Under the pieces are notes generated by a model, which saw nothing but the letters and a program-made list of their open reading frames with translations, had not been told where the DNA came from and did not search any database. A program made the translations under genes and the position numbers. DNA of 21,933 nt from Rhodospirillaceae bacterium UBA4468 (GTDB lineage: Bacteria > Pseudomonadota > Alphaproteobacteria > Rhodospirillales > Casp-alpha2), in the NCBI GenBank assembly GCA_002389385.1, contig DGOK01000142.1, forward strand, positions 6,883 through 28,815. Reading direction: 5' to 3'. Below, one piece after another: positions 13,294 through 21,018 of this stretch; the first letter of the stretch is position 1, and every line of letters starts with the position of its first letter.

Positions 13294-14523
13294 ATGAGTA
13301 CGGTCAGGAAATTCATCTTTGATCGTGATTTTGGCGCGCCTGAAGAGCAAGAAGAAGCGAAAATTGAAGAAATAGAAGAAGAGCTAGAAGTCATCATTCC
13401 GACTTTTAGCGAAGAAGACATGGCTTCCGAGCGGTCCGAAGGTTTCATTGAAGGCCTTGAGCAAGGGCGTAAGGAAGCTGCGGACGCAACCGAGCAAAAG
13501 CTTTTGGAAACGATTGAGCAAGCCTGCGATAAAATTGGCGAAATCTATAGCGCGCAAGCTGAGGCAAACCAGGAAATCGCTGCGGAAATGATCTCCGTTT
13601 CTACTGCGATCTCGAAAAAAATGTTCCCCGATTTAAACGCCCGTAACGCGTTGGGTGAAGTTGAACGTGTTGTTCAAGAAACCCTGAAGGCCATCACAGA
13701 AGAACCGCGTGTAAAGATTATTGTTAATTCTGATCTATGCGAGCTTTTGACAGAACGATTGGTCACCATGGCCCATCCTGTGGGATTGGATGGTAAGGTC
13801 TTCGTGAGTGGCGATCCTTCTCTCATCTTTGGCGACTGCCGGATTGAATGGTCAAACGGTGCAGCGATCCGTGACAGTGAAGAGCTATGGGAAATGATTG
13901 ATGAAATCATTGAACGCAATCTTCATGGCACACCAGATGACGAACATGAGAATGGGGAATCAGAATCGTATGAAGCTGTCGCTGAAGCGAACCCAGCACC
14001 TATAGATAGCCCTAAAATTGAACAGACGTCCGTACCAGAAACACAGGCTGAGAACACCGCACATGCAGAGCCAGAAGCACCAGAAACTCAAGCCAAAGCA
14101 CCTGTTGAGACGACGCCTGATCCCGAATCGATGCAGCCAAACCCCAGCGCTTTTTCTGAGCCTCCCGCTGAAATGGCACCCGAAGAGAATACAGCAGAAA
14201 TAAATGATGATGCAGACAAGCAACCCAGCGATCAGGAAGAACCTTTCTTCACACCAAGTTTACCGATCCCTAACACGTTGCCTGAGATCAATAATTCCAT
14301 TTCAGATCAATCCGTTAACGAAGATCAGGAAAATGTGTTCATTCCGCATATAGATGGTGGAGCAGCACCAACACCAACTGAAGGTGCGACACCTAACGAA
14401 GCCGAGGGCACCGAAGAGCCTGTACGTGATTTCGAGCCCGTGTCGCCAGCAACCACAGCCGCTATACTTGAAGCGCAAAGTGACATGAACGATGACGACG
14501 AACCTAATCCAACTGATGGGTAA
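13294..14523 (+). CDS. fliH: FliH/FlbE-like export ATPase regulator with a long acidic tail
   Basis: Predicted negative regulator and C-ring adaptor of the export ATPase FliI. Residues about 1-210 are FliH-like: the start VRKFIFDRDFG, an acidic coiled-coil region with GFIEGLEQGRKEA, and the globular C-domain with VKIIVNSDLCELL, FVSGDPSLIFGDCRIEWSNGAAIRD and a final helix. Residues about 215-409 are an added tail rich in Pro, Glu, Ala, Thr and Asp with no visible fold, almost doubling the protein. An in-frame TAG at 13288 fixes the start at or after 13294, although no good ribosome site is visible. Position between fliG and fliN matches Caulobacter flbE. No fliI is present in this window. Confidence 0.85.
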   Translation: MSTVRKFIFDRDFGAPEEQEEAKIEEIEEELEVIIPTFSEEDMASERSEGFIEGLEQGRKEAADATEQKLLETIEQACDKIGEIYSAQAEANQEIAAEMISVSTAISKKMFPDLNARNALGEVERVVQETLKAITEEPRVKIIVNSDLCELLTERLVTMAHPVGLDGKVFVSGDPSLIFGDCRIEWSNGAAIRDSEELWEMIDEIIERNLHGTPDDEHENGESESYEAVAEANPAPIDSPKIEQTSVPETQAENTAHAEPEAPETQAKAPVETTPDPESMQPNPSAFSEPPAEMAPEENTAEINDDADKQPSDQEEPFFTPSLPIPNTLPEINNSISDQSVNEDQENVFIPHIDGGAAPTPTEGATPNEAEGTEEPVRDFEPVSPATTAAILEAQSDMNDDDEPNPTDG

Positions 14524-14543
14524 AATCGAAACAGGAGATTACA

Positions 14544-14930
14544 ATGGCTGAAGAAAACGAAGGCGGCCTCGAACTCGCCGATCTGGATTCAACCGAAGCT
14601 GCACCCGAGCCGCCAAAAGCAGAAACAGGCAATGACGAGGACACCATCGGATCAGCAATGAACGATATGAGTGATCTGCCTCACAGCGCCAAAGATCTGG
14701 AAGCCGTATATGATATTCCGGTTAAGGTTTCTGCGGTTCTTGGCAAAACAACCATGCCCGTCAGTAATCTCCTCAAGCTCGGTCGCGGCGCAGTCGTCGA
14801 ACTTGACCGTAAAGTGGGTGAAGCCATCGATATATACATTAACAACCGCCTTGTAGCACGTGGTGAAATTGTTGTTGTTGAAGATCGCCTAGGCGTGACG
14901 ATGACAGAGATAATTAAAACAGAGCGCTAG
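14544..14930 (+). CDS. fliN: Flagellar motor switch protein FliN
   Basis: C-ring component involved in switching and in docking the FliH-FliI export complex. 128 residues. The first ~45 residues are acidic and variable. The SpoA/FliN domain follows at about 55-126: VYDIPVKVSAVLGKTTMPVSNLLKLGRGAVVELDRK, then GEAIDIYINNRLVARGEIVVVEDRLGVTMTEI, almost the family consensus. AGGAG lies 7 nt before the ATG. It starts 20 bp after fliH and is cotranscribed. Confidence 0.97.
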   Translation: MAEENEGGLELADLDSTEAAPEPPKAETGNDEDTIGSAMNDMSDLPHSAKDLEAVYDIPVKVSAVLGKTTMPVSNLLKLGRGAVVELDRKVGEAIDIYINNRLVARGEIVVVEDRLGVTMTEIIKTER

Positions 14931-14957
14931 AAAAAAGGGCACGGCAAGGCATTCAAT

Positions 14958-15686
14958 ATGGCCAAAGAAAATATTCATAACGTGAACGGGCGCACCATCG
15001 ATATCACGACAGTCATCGGAATGATTTGCAGTTTTGCGATGATCATTACCGCTATTGTGCTTGGTGGCTCGCCAGAAAGCTTTATTAACCCGCCTTCTAT
15101 CTTGATTGTCATTGGCGGAACATTGGCGATCACGACGGTTTGTTTCTCGTTTTCCAAGATAGGCAGCACTGTAAAAGTTATCAGTAAGACGATGTTTCGA
15201 AATACCCAAGAGCCCTTTGACGCAGCCTACAAAGCGCTACAAGTTGCCGAAATATCGCATAAACAGGGCACTTTAATGGTCATTGATGGCATACCCGGCG
15301 AAGAGGTTGAGCATATTTTACGCTGCGACCTGCAATCTATGGTGATTCGTCACGGCCAAAGTGCCAGTATGTTTCGTAAAATAGCTAAATTCGCGCCAGC
15401 GATGGGCCTGATCGGCACATTGATTGGTCTTATGCAAATGCTTGATAATCTTCAGGACCCGACAACGATTGGCCCTGCCATGGCCGTTGCATTGCTAACC
15501 ACATTCTATGGCGCAGTATTGGCAAACATGGTGTTTCTGCCGCTCGCATCAAAGCTTGAGCAAAACTCCAGTCAAGAAGACCTTATTCATCAGGTTTTCC
15601 TTTTGACGGCAGCGTCAATCGGACGACTTGAAATGCTTTTGAACAGCATCTTGCAACCATCACAACGTGTTCAATATTTTGATTAA
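14958..15686 (+). CDS. MotA/PomA-like proton channel protein, orphan and shortened
   Basis: Membrane protein of the MotA/TolQ/ExbB superfamily, 242 residues. Helices lie at about 17-36, 46-62, 144-163 and 174-198. PPSILIVIGGTL (45-56) and FAPAMGLIGTLIGLMQML then IGPAMAVALLTTFYGAVLANMVFLPLASKL (145-200) match the stator core, including the channel prolines. The cytoplasmic loop is odd: the usual A-x-x-ARK-G-x-LALE segment reads AEISHKQGTLMVID, replacing the torque arginine by His and the following Glu by a non-acidic residue, and about 25 residues before the VDG-like motif seem absent. There is no motB next to it. It may be a specialised or regulatory MotA paralogue rather than the main stator. 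Confidence 0.8.
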   Translation: MAKENIHNVNGRTIDITTVIGMICSFAMIITAIVLGGSPESFINPPSILIVIGGTLAITTVCFSFSKIGSTVKVISKTMFRNTQEPFDAAYKALQVAEISHKQGTLMVIDGIPGEEVEHILRCDLQSMVIRHGQSASMFRKIAKFAPAMGLIGTLIGLMQMLDNLQDPTTIGPAMAVALLTTFYGAVLANMVFLPLASKLEQNSSQEDLIHQVFLLTAASIGRLEMLLNSILQPSQRVQYFD

Positions 15687-15712
15687 CTAGAGACAGCTGG
15701 GACCTATACTCG

Positions 15713-17059
15713 ATGCAACTTGTAATCATCGGCACACTTGACGGACAGATTGGCGCAGCTAGCCAGATCGCGATTAAGCGTGGTGCAAAAGTTCAGCAAG
15801 CGGACACCTCCGAAGCTGGCCTTGAGCTTCTACGTAAAGGTGGTGCAGATCTTGTTATGATCGATGTGAAGCTGGACGTTGACGCGTTCATGTCCTGTCT
15901 TGAAACCGAGCGTATTAATGTTCCTGTCGTTGCATGCGGCGTCTCAAACGATACCCAGGCTGCGGTTCGTGCTGTTCGCGCTGGCGCAAAAGAATATGTT
16001 CCCCTGCCCCCTGACCCCGAATTGATTGCAGCTGTCCTTGAAGCCGTAAGCGAAGAACAGCATGCGTTGATTTACCGTGATCCAAAGATGGCGCAGACCG
16101 TGACGATGGCAGATCAAATTGCACCTTCTGAAGCAAGTGTTTTGGTCACCGGCCCATCAGGTACGGGAAAAGAAGTGCTGGCTCAATATCTGCACAGCAA
16201 GTCAAAGCGCAAAGATCACCGTTTTGTTGCCGTCAATTGTGCGGCAATCCCAGAGAACCTTTTGGAATCTGAATTGTTTGGCCATGAGAAAGGCGCCTTC
16301 ACTGGTGCTGTGGCCAGACGCATTGGTAAATTTGAAGAAGCCGATGGCGGCACCCTTCTCCTTGACGAAATCAGTGAGATGGATGTCCGCCTGCAATCCA
16401 AATTACTACGGGTTCTTCAAGAGCGTGAGCTAGACCGAATCGGCTCTAACAAGTCGATCAAGGTCAATGTCCGCATTATCGCGACATCCAACCGGAATAT
16501 GGAACAGGCAGTCAAAGACGGCCAGTTCCGCGAAGACCTTTATTTCCGCCTCAACGTGATCAATCTGCGCATACCATCGTTGGCCGAGCGTCCAGGAGAC
16601 ATTCTGCCGTTGGCTGAGCATTTCGCGATTAAATTTGCGGATGCCAATGACGTGCCACACAAAAAACTATCTGACGACGCTGTTGCAAAATTGGTTGCCT
16701 ACCCATGGCCAGGTAATGTCCGAGAATTGGAGAACACCATGCATAGGTCTATCTTGCTCGCATCCGGCGATGAAATTGACGCCGCTGCTATTCTTCTGAC
16801 ATCACAAGATGCCACTGATGGCGCACCGATGGGCTCGAACCAAGATAGCGAAGCCGGACAACATTTGGTGGGTCGCACTGTCGCTGAAGTTGAGCGTGAA
16901 TTAATCATAGACACCGTTCAGCATTGCTTTGGTAACCGGACACATGCCGCAACGATCCTGGGCATTTCGATCCGCACGCTCAGAAATAAATTAAAGCAAT
17001 ACGGCAGCGAAGGCTTTAACGTGCCTTCACCGGGCGACTCGCCACAGGCCGGCGCATGA
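15713..17059 (+). CDS. flbD: Sigma-54-dependent flagellar regulator FlbD
   Basis: Transcription activator of late flagellar genes and likely feedback regulator of early ones. 448 residues in three domains. The receiver (1-115) is degenerate: it keeps D51 in LVMID but lacks the acidic pair after strand 1 (VIIGTLDG) and the strand-5 Lys-Pro (VPLPPDP instead). The AAA+ domain (about 124-360) is intact: Walker A GPSGTGK (147-153), GAFTGA sigma-54 loop (194-199), Walker B TLLLDE (214-219), R-rich sensor regions, and YPWPGNVRELEN. A Fis-type helix-turn-helix ends it (about 405-430, AATILGISIRTLRNKL). It sits 26 bp after the motA-like gene. The Caulobacter FlbD is controlled by FliX rather than a kinase, in keeping with this receiver. 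Confidence 0.93.
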   Translation: MQLVIIGTLDGQIGAASQIAIKRGAKVQQADTSEAGLELLRKGGADLVMIDVKLDVDAFMSCLETERINVPVVACGVSNDTQAAVRAVRAGAKEYVPLPPDPELIAAVLEAVSEEQHALIYRDPKMAQTVTMADQIAPSEASVLVTGPSGTGKEVLAQYLHSKSKRKDHRFVAVNCAAIPENLLESELFGHEKGAFTGAVARRIGKFEEADGGTLLLDEISEMDVRLQSKLLRVLQERELDRIGSNKSIKVNVRIIATSNRNMEQAVKDGQFREDLYFRLNVINLRIPSLAERPGDILPLAEHFAIKFADANDVPHKKLSDDAVAKLVAYPWPGNVRELENTMHRSILLASGDEIDAAAILLTSQDATDGAPMGSNQDSEAGQHLVGRTVAEVERELIIDTVQHCFGNRTHAATILGISIRTLRNKLKQYGSEGFNVPSPGDSPQAGA

Positions 17060-17097
17060 ACGTTGCCCCGCGACAAATGACAAGAGGATAAGGGTCA

Positions 17098-19218
17098 ATG
17101 GCGGACGCCGCTGACGGCGAAAATCCATTTAACACCGGTAACTTTCTCCGTAGCAGTTTGGCGCGCGCGGCGAAGCGTGGCGATATCATGCTGGCGCTCG
17201 GCGTTGTTGCGATCCTCGTCGTCCTTATCCTACCGTTGCCAACGTGGATGCTGGATTTTGCGCTGGCATTCTCAATAACATTCTCAGTGCTAATCCTTAT
17301 GACAGCACTGTTTGTTGAACGACCGCTCGACTTCAACGCGTTCCCAACGATTTTGCTGCTGGCCACAATGATCCGGTTATCACTCAACCTGGCATCTACG
17401 CGTCTTATTCTTTCTGATGGTCATGAAGGCACGCATGCAGCGGGTCAGGTCATTGAAGCCTTTGGTGGCTTTGTGATGAGTGGTAACTTCATCATCGGCA
17501 TCATTGTCTTTGCGATCCTTGTGATTGTAAACTTTGTCGTGATCACAAAAGGTTCCGGGCGAATTGCAGAAGTCTCAGCACGTTTCTCACTGGACGCTAT
17601 GCCTGGTAAACAGATGGCGATCGATGCCGACTTGTCATCGGGCCTGATCGACGAAGAAACTGCCAAGCAACGCCGCAAAGATCTTGAAGAAGAAAGTGCG
17701 TTCTTTGGTGCCATGGACGGTGCGGCAAAGTTCGTTCGAGGCGACGCCGTTGCGGGTTTGCTGATCACGTTCATCAACGTTATCGCGGGCATCATCATCG
17801 GTGTCGCGCAAAAAGACTTATCGTTTCTCGAAGCTGCTAACGCTTACACACGACTGACCGTTGGCGATGGCCTGGTATCTCAGATACCTGCGCTTATCGT
17901 ATCGACCGCAGCTGGTATGGTCGTTACCAAGGCGGGTGTCGCAGGCACCGCCGAAGTGGCCATTTTCAAGCAGTTGGGTGGGCAGCCAAAAGCACTCTGG
18001 TTAGTGGCGTTCCTTCTCCTCGCATTATCAATCATTCCCGGCATTCCGGCATTCCCATTCCTTACGTTGGCAATAATTTGTGCTGGTGGGGCATACTTTG
18101 TAAATTATCGCGACAATGCGGTTGCCGAAGAAGCTGTCCGACAAATTGAAGAAGAAAAAGTGGATCCAAAAAGTATTGCCGAAGAGCCTATTTCAACAGC
18201 ATTGAAAATCGACCATATCCGCCTTGAGCTTGGCTATGGTCTGCTGACATTGATCAACGCGCCAAAGGATGGTCAGAAACTCACAGATCAAATTAAAGCG
18301 CTCCGTCGTCAGCTCGCAACAGAAGTTGGTTTCGTCATGCCATCTGTACGTATTCAGGACAATATGCAGTTGCCCGCCAACACATACGTCATTCGGATCA
18401 AAGAAATTGAAGCCGGTCGTGGCGACCTGAGACCGAAAATGCTGTTGGTGATGGATCCTCGCGGCGAAGAAATATCGATCCCCGGCGAAAAAACCACTGA
18501 GCCAACATTCGGCCTCCCCGCCATGTGGATTGAAGAGGCCAACCGTGAAGAGGCTCTGTTTCGTGGCTACACAGTGGTCGATCCAGCAACCGTCGTAACC
18601 ACCAACATCACAGAATTAATAAAAGACAATATGTCGGAACTGCTTTCTTACTCAGAAACACAAAAGCTGCTCGACGAAATCGACAAAGATCATCAGAAAC
18701 TTGTCGCTGATACCATCCCGGCGATGATTTCGCTTGGTGGCATTCAGCGTATCTTACAGAACTTGTTAGCTGAGCGAATTTCTATCCGTGACCTGCCAAC
18801 AATTCTCGAAGGCGTCTACGAAGCCTGTGGTAACACACGTAATGTGATGATGATTACCGAGCATGTGCGTGCCCGCCTGGCGCGTCAGATCAGTAATATG
18901 AACACCAATGATCAGGGCTTCATTCCACTGGTCACGCTATCGCCAGGCTGGGAGCAATCGTTTGCTGAAAGCCTGGTCGGACAGGGTGATGACCGTCAGC
19001 TCTCCATGGCGCCAACACGCTTGCAGGAGTTCATCACACAACTTCGCAGCACGTTTGAGCGCCAAGCCATGATGGGTGAGCAGCCGATTCTGTTAACTAG
19101 CCCGACTATCCGTCCGTTTGTGCGCTCCATTGTCGATCGGTTCCGCCCCATGACCGTCGTCATGTCACAGAACGAGATTTATCCAAAAGCGAAGATCAAA
19201 ACCGTCGGTCAGATATAG
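17098..19218 (+). CDS. flhA: Flagellar export gate protein FlhA
   Basis: Inner-membrane component of the flagellar type III export gate that uses the proton motive force and docks substrate-chaperone complexes. 706 residues, normal. An N-terminal half with about eight membrane helices carries the FHIPEP signature (RLSLNLASTRLIL, 93-105), RFSLDAMPGKQMAIDADLSSG (162-182) and GAMDGAAKFVRGDA (204-217) with the essential Asp at 207. The C-terminal half (about 350-706) is the soluble nonamer domain with IRLELGYGLL and the RTLGDLPTILE-like segment ISIRDLPTILEGV. AGAGGATAAGG precedes the ATG. Confidence 0.97.
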   Translation: MADAADGENPFNTGNFLRSSLARAAKRGDIMLALGVVAILVVLILPLPTWMLDFALAFSITFSVLILMTALFVERPLDFNAFPTILLLATMIRLSLNLASTRLILSDGHEGTHAAGQVIEAFGGFVMSGNFIIGIIVFAILVIVNFVVITKGSGRIAEVSARFSLDAMPGKQMAIDADLSSGLIDEETAKQRRKDLEEESAFFGAMDGAAKFVRGDAVAGLLITFINVIAGIIIGVAQKDLSFLEAANAYTRLTVGDGLVSQIPALIVSTAAGMVVTKAGVAGTAEVAIFKQLGGQPKALWLVAFLLLALSIIPGIPAFPFLTLAIICAGGAYFVNYRDNAVAEEAVRQIEEEKVDPKSIAEEPISTALKIDHIRLELGYGLLTLINAPKDGQKLTDQIKALRRQLATEVGFVMPSVRIQDNMQLPANTYVIRIKEIEAGRGDLRPKMLLVMDPRGEEISIPGEKTTEPTFGLPAMWIEEANREEALFRGYTVVDPATVVTTNITELIKDNMSELLSYSETQKLLDEIDKDHQKLVADTIPAMISLGGIQRILQNLLAERISIRDLPTILEGVYEACGNTRNVMMITEHVRARLARQISNMNTNDQGFIPLVTLSPGWEQSFAESLVGQGDDRQLSMAPTRLQEFITQLRSTFERQAMMGEQPILLTSPTIRPFVRSIVDRFRPMTVVMSQNEIYPKAKIKTVGQI

Positions 19219-19230
19219 GTTAAACATTAG

Positions 19231-19629
19231 ATGCGTCTTAGAACCTTCACCGCTGCAACAATGCCAAAGGCCATGGAGCTTGTGCGCAAGGATATGGGCG
19301 ATGACGCAATCATTGTGGCGAGCGAACAGGAACACGAAGACAGCACCTATACCGTAACGGCGGCAATTGAAGATGCACCCGATATCGATGACGAAATTCC
19401 GCCCTCTAAAGACGACGTTGTGTCGATCAATCCCCAAACGCGACTCTCGTTCTTACGGCAAGTTTTACTGGCACACGGATTACCGCAGCACGTTTTGGAA
19501 CTACTTCTTCGCAGTGCCGATACCTTTGTTAACAATGACGCAACAATGGCATTAGCCGCTACTATTGATGATCGCGTGAACTTTCACCAATCGACTTTGA
19601 TCAACAATCCACACCAATCATGCTTGTAG
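19231..19629 (+). pseudogene. flhF: FlhF N-terminal part, cut by a frameshift before the P-loop
   Basis: FlhF is an SRP-type GTPase that places flagella. This ORF holds the short basic N-terminus (MRLRTFTAATMPKAMELVRKDMGDDAIIVAS, the FlhF/MTA start), an acidic linker (about 47-64) and the N-domain helices (FLRQVLLAHGLPQHVLELLL then MALAATIDDRV). It ends at codon 133, just where the G1 loop should begin. The G domain continues in another frame at 19620, with a 10-bp overlap. A single-base loss between about 19572 and 19620 would explain it, because HQ (this frame) runs into PIMLVEAPGAGKT (next frame). Sequencing error, true pseudogene and a functional split gene are all possible. No slippery heptamer was seen at the junction. 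Confidence 0.75.
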
Positions 19630-20222
19630 AGGCGCCGGGTGCCGGGAAAACCATCACGGCTACCAAGCTCGCAGCCCACGCAAAACTCAACGGACATTCC
19701 ATATTTATTGCAACAACCAAAGTCAAACGTGCAGGTGGCATTGAGCAACTCCAGGCATTCACGTGCATTTTAGGGTTAGACCTTGTTGCCGTAACCAGTG
19801 CAAAAGAACTACAATTATACATTGCCCAAATTCAACAAGCCGACGTGCCCATCTTCGATACGTCAGGTGTAAACCCGTTTGACGACGACGATATGCAGAT
19901 GATCCACGAGTACGCATTAGCAGTAAATGCCGAGATCTTATTTGTCATGGCCACTGGTGCCGACGCTATGGAGACCGCTGATACTGTACGCGCTTTTTCC
20001 GATCTGGAGGCCAAGCGCATGATCATCAGTCGCCTGGACATGACCCGCCGATTGGGTGGTATTCTCGCCGCAGCACTGGTCGGACGTATCGCAATTGCCA
20101 ACGTCAGCGTAAACCCCAGCGTTGCTGATGGGCTTAGTCAAATTAATCCTGTTTCTCTTGCTCACCTGATTATTCCAGAAGATGTGTCCGACAATCAATC
20201 ACGAACAAAGGTTGCACAATGA
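19620..20222 (+). pseudogene. flhF: FlhF GTPase (G) domain, out of frame with its N-terminal part
   Basis: 200-residue C-terminal continuation of FlhF. It begins MLVEAPGAGKTITATKLAA (G1 P-loop), followed by RAGGIEQLQAFTCILG, the SRP-GTPase insert region; IFDTSGVNPF (G3, DTSG); and IISRLDMTRRLGGILAAAL (G4 region, RLD as in alphaproteobacterial FlhF), ending VADGLSQINPVSLAHLIIP. The G2 region is unusual: TTKVKRAGG where relatives have a DT-x-RAGG pattern, so the conserved Asp is Lys. The ATG at 19620 has no ribosome site of its own. The frame is open upstream to a TGA at 19569-19571. Its stop overlaps flhG by ATGA, so downstream coupling is intact. Confidence 0.75.
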
Positions 20223-21013
20223 ATGAAGATGCGCCCCAAAAGCCGACATCCGCGGCTCGCAACAAAGGTCAGAACATCATTGCCGTTGCGTCAGGAAAAG
20301 GCGGTGTTGGCAAAACCTGGTTCTCCATAACACTCGCGCACGCACTGGCAAAAACCGGCAAGCGTGTGCTGCTTTTTGATGGCGATCTTGGATTGGCGAA
20401 CCTGGACATTCAACTCGGACTGACCGTTAAAAACGATTTGGGGAACGTGCTGGCAGGACGTGTCAGCCTGGCTCAGGCTGTCACCATTTATGAAGAAGGC
20501 AACTTTGATGTCATTGCCGGTCGCTCAGGATCCGGTGGTTTGGCCAACCTTGCGGGCAACCGCTTGCAGTCGCTTTTAGATGAGCTGACCTTGATTGCAG
20601 CAAACTATGATTATGTTATTCTTGATCTGGGCGCAGGCATTGAGAGCACTGTAAAGCGTCTCGCATATTCAGCTGATAAGATCATTGTCGTCGTTACTGA
20701 TGAACCAACATCGCTGACAGACGGATACGCCTTCATTAAAATCACACACAATGAGCGACCCGAGGCCAACATCAAAGTTGTCACAAATATGATGAGCTCA
20801 ACAACCGAAGGTGATCGTACCTACAACACGTTGAACAAAGCATGCGTTGGGTTTCTGAAGTACTCGCCTGAGCATTTGGGCTCAATTCGCCGCGATAAAA
20901 AAGTCCGCGCCGCGATCCGTGCACAAACCGCTCTCCTTAATCGCAGCCCAGAAAGTGAAGCTGCTGAGGATGTACAGGATATCGCCCGCTTAATCCGCCG
21001 CGATTCAGCTTAG
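20219..21013 (+). CDS. flhG: MinD-like flagellar number regulator FlhG/FleN
   Basis: ParA/MinD-type ATPase that limits flagellar number, normally antagonising FlhF. 264 residues. The deviant Walker A KGGVGKT (27-33) includes the signature Lys; the switch I region is DGDLGLANLD (54-63); Walker B is YDYVILDLGAG (130-140). LKYSPEHLGSIRRDKKVRAAIRAQTALLN (213-241) is the family C-terminal segment. The start overlaps the flhF G-domain stop by 4 bp. No amphipathic membrane-targeting tail is obvious. The gene appears intact although flhF is broken. Confidence 0.93.
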   Translation: MNEDAPQKPTSAARNKGQNIIAVASGKGGVGKTWFSITLAHALAKTGKRVLLFDGDLGLANLDIQLGLTVKNDLGNVLAGRVSLAQAVTIYEEGNFDVIAGRSGSGGLANLAGNRLQSLLDELTLIAANYDYVILDLGAGIESTVKRLAYSADKIIVVVTDEPTSLTDGYAFIKITHNERPEANIKVVTNMMSSTTEGDRTYNTLNKACVGFLKYSPEHLGSIRRDKKVRAAIRAQTALLNRSPESEAAEDVQDIARLIRRDSA

Positions 21014-21018
21014 GCTGC

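Noticed and set aside
19595..19630. Programmed -1 frameshift signal in flhF
   Set aside because: No X-XXY-YYZ slippery heptamer, upstream ribosome site at a stimulating distance, or downstream hairpin is visible at the junction; kept only as a remote option.
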